NCBI GenBank assembly: GCA_016946835.1
Contig: JACVTC010000044.1
Coordinates: 653,501 to 717,500, forward strand
Direction of reading: 5' to 3'
DNA from: Neocallimastix lanati (nom. inval.)
Taxonomy: Eukaryota > Neocallimastigomycota > Neocallimastigomycetes > Neocallimastigales > Neocallimastigaceae
DNA: 64,000 bases
In this document: piece by piece, positions 58,421-64,000 of the stretch
Numbering within the stretch: position 1 is the stretch's first letter
Layout: every line of letters begins with the position of its first letter
Notes under the pieces: generated by a model
Databases searched by the model: none
What the model saw: the letters and a program-made list of their open reading frames with translations, nothing else
What the model was told of the DNA's origin: nothing
Made by a program: the position numbers and the translations under genes

Positions 58421-59110
58421 TGTTGAATTATAACTGAATTGAAATCTCAATTTCAGTTATTCACATTTCAATATACATTTAATTATTAATTAATATAAAT
58501 TCTTATTTAATATTTAAAGAATTATCTTGGCCTAATAATTCTGAAAATATTAATAAATAAGATTTATATTAATAATTTCAATTATTTACATATGACGTCA
58601 CATGTATTTATTTATATTATGTTTATATATATGTTTACATCATATATATTAACTGCTATTTTTAATTATTCAAATTAATTATACAAATTAAATTTATTTA
58701 ATTATATTAAATATTTTAAACATATCGATATTGTTATTATTTTAATATTTTATTAATATTCATTTTACTATATTATTATTATCTTATAATTAAATACTAT
58801 TATTATGTAACTTACAAAGTATAAAAGAAAGATGTAAAAATCTATCTTTTATGTTCTTTGTAAGGTTATTGTATTTACAATAATTATATACTAATAATTC
58901 AATAAATAAATATTTTCATTAATCCTTCAAAGAAATTATTATTTAAAATATTCTTAGATATTAAGTGTTTAAATAACTTAACTATTTATCTTATATTATT
59001 TTAATTATATTATTATTAATTAATTATTGTTGGATTATTAATATATAATTCAACATATTAACCTAGTAACGTTATTAATCATAAAACTATTTTATATCTT
59101 AATTTTAACA
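58421..59110. mobile_element. Second-family solo LTR (TGTTGAA...TTTAACA)
   Basis: 690 bp, starting TGTTGAATTATAACTG and ending TCTTAATTTTAACA, with perfect 5-bp target duplications TTTAA (58416-58420 and 59111-59115). The paralogous sequence at 46076-46100 (GGATTAGCTTTAATTAATTA) is the empty site. Inside, at 59028-59055, is a TGTTGGATT...AATTCAACA palindrome. No ORF. Confidence 0.78.
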
Positions 59111-59152
59111 TTTAATTAATTAACTAACCCTGTTATTTAATAGTATTTACAT

Positions 59153-59345
59153 ATGAATCTTGTATGATCACTTGCTGAATTAATATATTGCAGTCGTTAC
59201 TTCTCCAATATTTTGGATGACAATTCTAGATACAAATGGGTTCTCTTTCTCAAAAAAATAGAAGTGATACCATTCTAATTATTTCATACTTGGTTCATCA
59301 GAATAAAAGATTATCATTGTCTGATTATCCCTTTGCTTTTATATT
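59153..59345 (+). pseudogene. Retroelement integrase fragment, copy 2
   Basis: Paralog of 46135-46328: MNLV, stop, SLAELIYCSRYFSNILDDNS then RYKWVLFLKK, and in another frame SDTILIISYLVHQNKRLSLS. It keeps the D-D-x-SRY motif better than copy 1 but has its own stop. The downstream tail GGTTTTGATATATAATATA is shared by both copies. Confidence 0.7.
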
Positions 59346-59470
59346 AGATACCTCTAATAATAAAATTCATACTTTCTAGGAACTTTATATTCTCTGAACA
59401 TACTCCTGGTAATTAAAAAAGATGGTCATATATATTATTCGGTTTTGATATATAATATATGGTCTTTCTT

Positions 59471-59648
59471 TTTAATTTTTAAGTTATTTTTTATTCTTTT
59501 AAATTGAAATTTTATTAAATAAATATTAATAATAATTCTTATTTTAAATCAATTAATTTATTTAAATTTAATATATTTCATTTAAAAAATAAATTATTTT
59601 TTTAAAAAAAAGCATGTAAAGACAAAAAAGAATTCTCTAAAAAATAAG

Positions 59649-59689
<41 letters not shown>

Positions 59690-60453
59690 ATTGAAAAAAA
59701 AGAACTGAAAAAAAAGAATTGAAAAAAAAATATGTAAAAAAAAGAATTCCAAAAAAAATGGTAAAAATAATTTTTTTTTTCAAAAATATTTATAGAAAAA
59801 ATAAAACTAGAATATCATAACCATAGAATTATAATTAACTAAATTAATATAAAATTATATATTTCTTTTACTCTCTAGATATTTTAAATTAGTTTTACTT
59901 GATTGTAATTAAAATATTCATAAGTTTTACCATTTTTTAGTATTGAAATATCTTATTAATTAATTTTTGATGAAGTAATTTAATAATAAATAAATATCTA
60001 ATAAATACAATATTTTTAAAAATTGAAATAAAATTAACTAAGAAAAATAATTATATTTAAAAAAAAAAAAAAAAAAAAAGAAATTTAAGATTTTATTAAT
60101 AGTAATAAAAATAATAATACAAAAGAAAAGTACGTATCAATTTAAAATTTTCAAAAATGTTTTTATTATTTTAATTGAAGTAATCGTACATTTATATATA
60201 AAATTTTACTACTGACTGTATTATGTTTAAATTTTTTTTTTTATTTTTATTAATATTTTATTATTTTTATATTGCTTAATTATTATATTTATTTTATTTT
60301 ATTTATATTAATACTTTATATTTTATACTATTTCACTATTTTTTTTAAATTTTTATTTTGATTAATATTTTATACTTTATTCATACTTATTATTTTATAT
60401 TTATAAAAATACCAATATTAATAACAAAAACAATGATATTAAGAGTATTAATA
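59471..60453. other. Gene-free spacer between repeat copies
   Basis: A-rich, with poly-A at 59650-59690 and short GAATTGAAAAAAA repeats. I see no RNA or protein gene. Confidence 0.6.
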
Positions 60454-60715
60454 ATAATTATAACAATGAAATTTAAACAATAAAAATGACATTAATATCA
60501 TTTCTATAACTAATATTGAAAATAAAAGTATTATTAAAAATATCAAGGTCAAACATTACATAAAGATTATATCAAACGAAAAAATTTTTTATTTTAATGT
60601 TATTATCTTCCTTTTTTTTGTGTCTTTTTTTTTTTTTTCGTAACAATTTCTTTAATTTTTTTTAACATCGTTTTTTTAAAATAAAGTAATCCATTTTTTA
60701 ATGAATAAGTCCATA

Positions 60716-60776
60716 TGCGGAGTGTGAAGTTCCAACTCACAACCTTAAGATTATGAGACTAAGGCGCCAACTTCGC
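60716..60776 (-). pseudogene. tRNA-Met pseudogene lacking the D-arm, copy b
   Basis: Identical in length and deletion to the copy at 57803-57863, inside the same duplicated segment. Both copies share the TTGG T-loop and the acceptor mismatch, so the damage predates the duplication. Confidence 0.85.
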
Positions 60777-61191
60777 TTGGTGAATGTGCTCTTGGTAATT
60801 TGAAAAACCGGTGATAAATATTATTTGGTTTTGATATATAATATAAGATTTATTTTATTTTATTTTATTTTATTTTATTTTATTTAATCTGTAATTTATA
60901 TTCATATACTACTATTTACTTGATTCACTTAATTATGATGATATGTTCAATCTAACAATTTATCTCAAAGACAAAAATATATGGATATAAGAGTTCATTA
61001 TATAAAAATAAAAAAATAATCTAATTTTGAAAATAAATATGTAATTAAAAATTTTATAATAAACTAAAAAATTTTTTCTTTACATTTTTGTCAAAATCTT
61101 TTTTTCTTTTATGTTTTTTTTTTTTTTTTTTTTATTTTTTAACATTATATTGTTAAGTAAAATATTCATATTTAAATTTAAATAAAAACAT

Positions 61192-61264
61192 TGCGAATTG
61201 TGAGGTTCGAACTCACGACCTTAAGATTATGAGACTTACGCGCTGCCGACTGCGCCAACTTCGC
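61192..61264 (-). tRNA. tRNA-Met (CAT), copy 3, acceptor mismatch
   Basis: Identical to copy 2 except that the 3' acceptor strand reads AATTCGC, giving a G6:A67 mismatch. The A and B boxes are intact, so transcription is likely while processing may suffer. An LTR with the same termini as at copy 1 begins 14 nt upstream. Confidence 0.88.
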
Positions 61265-61278
61265 TTGCTGAATTTTTA

Positions 61279-61936
61279 TGATACGATACCACTATAAAAA
61301 TAAGATTTAGGTAAGAAATTTAGGTTAGAAATATTGTATAAATATTATTGGTTATAATAATTAAAATAATTTATATATAGTTAATTCAAATAATTATTTT
61401 TAAAAGCATGGTTAATTCTTTTATCATAATTAAAATAGATAAATTATATTAATAATGATTCTATTATTATGATAATAAATTAATTCATCATTATTATTAA
61501 TAAGTTTTATTTTATATTTTAAATATTATTTTGAGAATTATATAGTTTTAGGAATTATATTATAAATATTGATAATTATATTTTATTCAGGAAATATATT
61601 TTAAATATTAATAGTTAAATATATTTAATAATGAAATTGTATTTTTAAATAAAGTTATTAGGAAATTAATAGTTAAAGAGATATGTTTAATAAAAATATA
61701 ATATTAATTAATTATTTTAACAATTATATAAAATTAAGAGAATGTAATAATAAATTATTATGTATGTAAGAGTAAAATTATAAAAATAAATAAAGAACAA
61801 AATATTATTATAAAACATTATTATTATAAATTATTTTCTTATATTTATTAGAATATATTATTGTGTCATAATTCCCTAGAGAAACGACCAAATAAATAAA
61901 TAACTAGATATGGAATATTTTAAATGTTCTGTATCA
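61279..61936 (+). repeat. Probable 5' LTR of the gag-bearing element
   Basis: 658 bp from TGATACGATACCACT to ATGTTCTGTATCA, with terminal inverted repeats TGATAC/GTATCA and a length within 5 bp of the solo LTR at 45381. The 3' LTR is outside the window, so identity between the two LTRs cannot be checked. Confidence 0.6.
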
Positions 61937-61967
61937 AAAATGGTGGAGAATCCGGGCGTTTCTCTAG
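61876..61967 (+). other. 11-bp inverted repeat across the LTR-PBS junction
   Basis: CTAGAGAAACG (61876-61886) and CGTTTCTCTAG (61957-61967) are perfect inverted repeats separated by 70 nt. They bracket the LTR end and the primer-binding-site-like sequence. Retroviral U5-leader stems are arranged this way. Confidence 0.6.
61941..61958 (+). other. Primer-binding-site-like sequence
   Basis: The 18-mer TGGTGGAGAATCCGGGCG starts with TGG, four A's after the LTR end. Its complement, CGCCCGGATTCTCCACCA, has the form of a tRNA 3' end: CCA tail, discriminator A and acceptor strand ATTCTCC. The tRNA is not in this window. Confidence 0.5.
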
Positions 61968-61999
61968 CATGATAATATGAAAATAATAAAAATTTGAAA

Positions 62000-62044
<45 letters not shown>

Positions 62045-62244
62045 AAAAAAAAATATCGTGTAATAAAATAATAGTTTATTTTAACACGTAAAGATAATAT
62101 TAATAGTTTTTAATGACACATAATAAAATAATAGTTTAAAATAGTAAATAATAAAATAATAGTTATTTAAAATGTTATAATAATATATATTATTTAAAAT
62201 AACGCGTAATAGAAATAAATATAAACAAAAAAAAAGAAAAAAAT

Positions 62245-62278
<34 letters not shown>

Positions 62279-62286
62279 TAATCAAA

Positions 62287-63942
62287 ATGAATGTTCAAGG
62301 CTTAATAAAAGAACTACCTTTATTAGTCAATTATGGAAGGGATATTGATGGATGGATTAAGGACTTTGAGGAAGTTATGGAATTATGGGAGATTTACACA
62401 TTGAGGCAACAATACTTTTGGATAATTAAATGTGTAAATCAAGACATAAGTATAGAAATTAAAATATTAAAAGAAAAGTATAAAAGAAATGAATATCCAA
62501 CATTAAAAGAAATACAATATGCCATTGAAAAATATTTAAATATTACTCAAAGTGAAAAATGCTGGACTTTAAAGACCATAAAAGTTCCAAATGATACAAA
62601 AATTTCAATTTTTAATGTAACTTATAGAAGACTATTAAAGAATTTGGAGTGCGACTTTAGGAAATTAGTGACAATTGAAGATTATTTAAATTCAATAAAA
62701 GTTAGACGTTTCCCATATCAACAAGTAATTATAAAAGGATGCAAAACTATAGAAGATGCTATGAAAACTGCTTCTCTCGCTGAAAGAATAGAAAATGAAT
62801 TAATAGAATCTAATAAGGAAGAAAGAGAAAGCTTTAATAACCATAAAATAACTTATAATAGGAGAAACAATAGGACTGACCCTTATAACACGCATTTTAG
62901 AGAATATGGATTAATAAATGAAAATATTAATAAAAATTTTAAGAAATTTAATTTTAATTATTACAATAATTATAATAATAAATTAAAAACTAATAATTAT
63001 TATAATAAAATAAATAATTTTACGCCTAGACAAAACAAAATGAATTATTATAAAAGAAATTATAATATTGAACAAAATAAAAATTTTAATTATTTTGATT
63101 CGGATTATACTAATGTTGAATGTGGCAATTCAAATTTTAATGGTAAAGAAAATTATTTAAAATCTATGAATAATTCTAATTGTAATTCTTGCATGAATGT
63201 TAATTCAATAAATAATTATTATATTAATAAAGAAAATTTGAATTCATATTATTATTATGGTAATATTAATAGTTCTTCAAAAGGTATTTATAAAGAAATA
63301 ATAAATAGTAATTATGATCATAATATTAATAGTAAAGATACTTGCACTATTGAAGAAAATTATAATTTAAATTCCGTGGATGAAAATGTTAATGTTAAGG
63401 GCGAATCAGGAAATAAACACGTAAATAATGATAATGATAGAATTCAAACTAAAATCACAACTTATAATGATAATATGGATAAACAAATTATTGAAGAAAA
63501 TATAGAAGGTAATATGGTAATTAATAAATTGAGTGATACTATTCTCGAAGGTAACGTATATAATCCATCACATAAACTAATTCCAGTAGAAAAGAAAAAC
63601 GAAAACATATTATTATGTAAAGAGGAAAGTAAATTATTAGAAAGTAAACCTATTGATAAATTGAAAATAAATAAAATTAAGATGGAAGGAAATAATTTAA
63701 ATATTTATAATGAAATGATAAATAAAATTAAAATAAATTCTGATAATAAAATAATAATAAAAAAATTATCTACTGTAGAAAATTTCAACCAAAATAATGG
63801 TAATCGCAAAAATAATTCAAAAAGAAAATTTAAAATTAAATTTAATTATAAAAATACAATTATTAAAAAGTATAATAATAATAGGAAAGATACAAAGTGT
63901 ATTATCAGGAATTACAAATATAAAAGAAAAAGAAAAACATAG
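62287..63942 (+). CDS. Gag-like capsid protein of LTR retrotransposon
   Basis: 551 codons, starting MNVQGLIKELPLLVNYGRDI after an A-rich leader. Residues 1-190 look like a retrotransposon Gag capsid region: helical, with DIDGWIKDFEEVMELW near the start and KTIEDAMKTASLAERIENEL near residue 165. From about residue 200 it becomes Asn/Tyr/Lys-rich and low in complexity, ending in the basic tail YKRKRKT. I see no CCHC zinc knuckle. No protease or RT follows in frame before the window ends, so pol probably needs a frameshift or lies further on. Family assignment is by pattern only. Confidence 0.65.
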   Translation: MNVQGLIKELPLLVNYGRDIDGWIKDFEEVMELWEIYTLRQQYFWIIKCVNQDISIEIKILKEKYKRNEYPTLKEIQYAIEKYLNITQSEKCWTLKTIKVPNDTKISIFNVTYRRLLKNLECDFRKLVTIEDYLNSIKVRRFPYQQVIIKGCKTIEDAMKTASLAERIENELIESNKEERESFNNHKITYNRRNNRTDPYNTHFREYGLINENINKNFKKFNFNYYNNYNNKLKTNNYYNKINNFTPRQNKMNYYKRNYNIEQNKNFNYFDSDYTNVECGNSNFNGKENYLKSMNNSNCNSCMNVNSINNYYINKENLNSYYYYGNINSSSKGIYKEIINSNYDHNINSKDTCTIEENYNLNSVDENVNVKGESGNKHVNNDNDRIQTKITTYNDNMDKQIIEENIEGNMVINKLSDTILEGNVYNPSHKLIPVEKKNENILLCKEESKLLESKPIDKLKINKIKMEGNNLNIYNEMINKIKINSDNKIIIKKLSTVENFNQNNGNRKNNSKRKFKIKFNYKNTIIKKYNNNRKDTKCIIRNYKYKRKRKT

Positions 63943-64000
63943 TTTGAATATAATTCAATTAAATTTTCAAAATTCAAAATTCAAAAATTCAAAATTTAAA

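Larger units (their letters stand above)
60454..61270. repeat. Segmental duplication, right copy (tRNA-Met pair)
   Basis: Partner of 57541-58361, with only scattered substitutions and small indels. Both end at the 5' edge of the tRNA-Met gene; the flanks beyond differ because different LTRs have inserted there. Confidence 0.85.
61279..63942 (+). mobile_element. LTR retrotransposon, 5' part (continues past window end)
   Basis: A probable 5' LTR (61279-61936), a 4-nt spacer, a primer-binding-site-like sequence from 61941, a leader, and an intact gag-like ORF (62287-63942). It lies 14 nt upstream of a tRNA-Met gene and points away from it. Pol and the 3' LTR would lie beyond 64000. Yeast Ty3 and Dictyostelium DGLT-A are known to integrate just upstream of tRNA genes; similarity here is by position only. 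Confidence 0.65.

Noticed and set aside
61876-61967. Self-cleaving ribozyme from the GAAAC-containing inverted repeat
   Set aside because: No CTGATGA box or other conserved ribozyme core on either strand; the LTR-PBS context explains it better.
1-64000. Dictyostelid origin (AT-rich, tRNA-targeting elements)
   Set aside because: Not excluded, but many long introns, microexons and GC-rich Cys-module exons fit anaerobic fungi better; it needs a database search.
1-64000. CRISPR arrays, operons or bacterial signals
   Set aside because: The tandem repeats lack unique spacers and genes carry spliceosomal introns, so prokaryotic features do not apply.

Overview
The window looks like nuclear DNA from an extremely AT-rich eukaryote. 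Long stretches are homopolymers and short A/T repeats, genes are split by AT-only introns with GT...AG ends, and coding exons stand out as GC-richer islands. The protein family and genome style point to an anaerobic gut fungus (Neocallimastigomycota), whose cellulosome scaffoldins are large secreted cysteine-rich repeat proteins. The organism is an inference; I could not search a database.

The left and centre (5.4-40.3 kb) hold three complete head-to-tail paralogs on the minus strand: gene A (5398-17537, 11 exons, 1725 aa), gene B (19586-27935, 9 exons, 1459 aa) and gene C (32748-40304, 8 exons, 1413 aa). I reconstructed the exons by hand. Each gene starts with a 23-nt exon carrying ATG, then a 53 or 62-nt exon finishing the signal peptide, then a 27-nt microexon. 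Large exons follow, every internal one a multiple of three and in phase 1-1. The three totals are whole numbers of codons, which supports the models. The mature proteins are strings of Cys-bearing modules of the form C-x(4,6)-C ... GY ... IGxL ... LCL. I call them scaffoldin-like. A fourth copy at 50.7-55.3 kb is a decayed duplicate of the 3' half of gene B, fused to a copy of gene B's upstream region.

The right third (44.8-64 kb), with the first 1.4 kb, is a graveyard of tRNA-linked retroelements. It has three elongator tRNA-Met genes (CAT anticodon) and two D-arm-less tRNA-Met pseudogenes in a duplicated repeat. Two LTRs of the same terminal type (TGATACGA...GTATCA) begin exactly 14 nt upstream of two of the tRNAs. 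One is a solo LTR whose empty site is visible at another tRNA copy. The other starts an apparently full element with a primer-binding-site-like sequence and an intact 551-codon gag-like ORF running to the window end. A second solo LTR (58421-59110) has a perfect 5-bp target duplication and an empty site elsewhere in the window. Protease, protease-RT linker and integrase fragments lie nearby.

The remaining intergenic DNA is simple-sequence repeats and satellites (7-bp ATAATAA arrays, 36-bp, 75-bp, 60-bp and 16-bp units) in which I see no genes.
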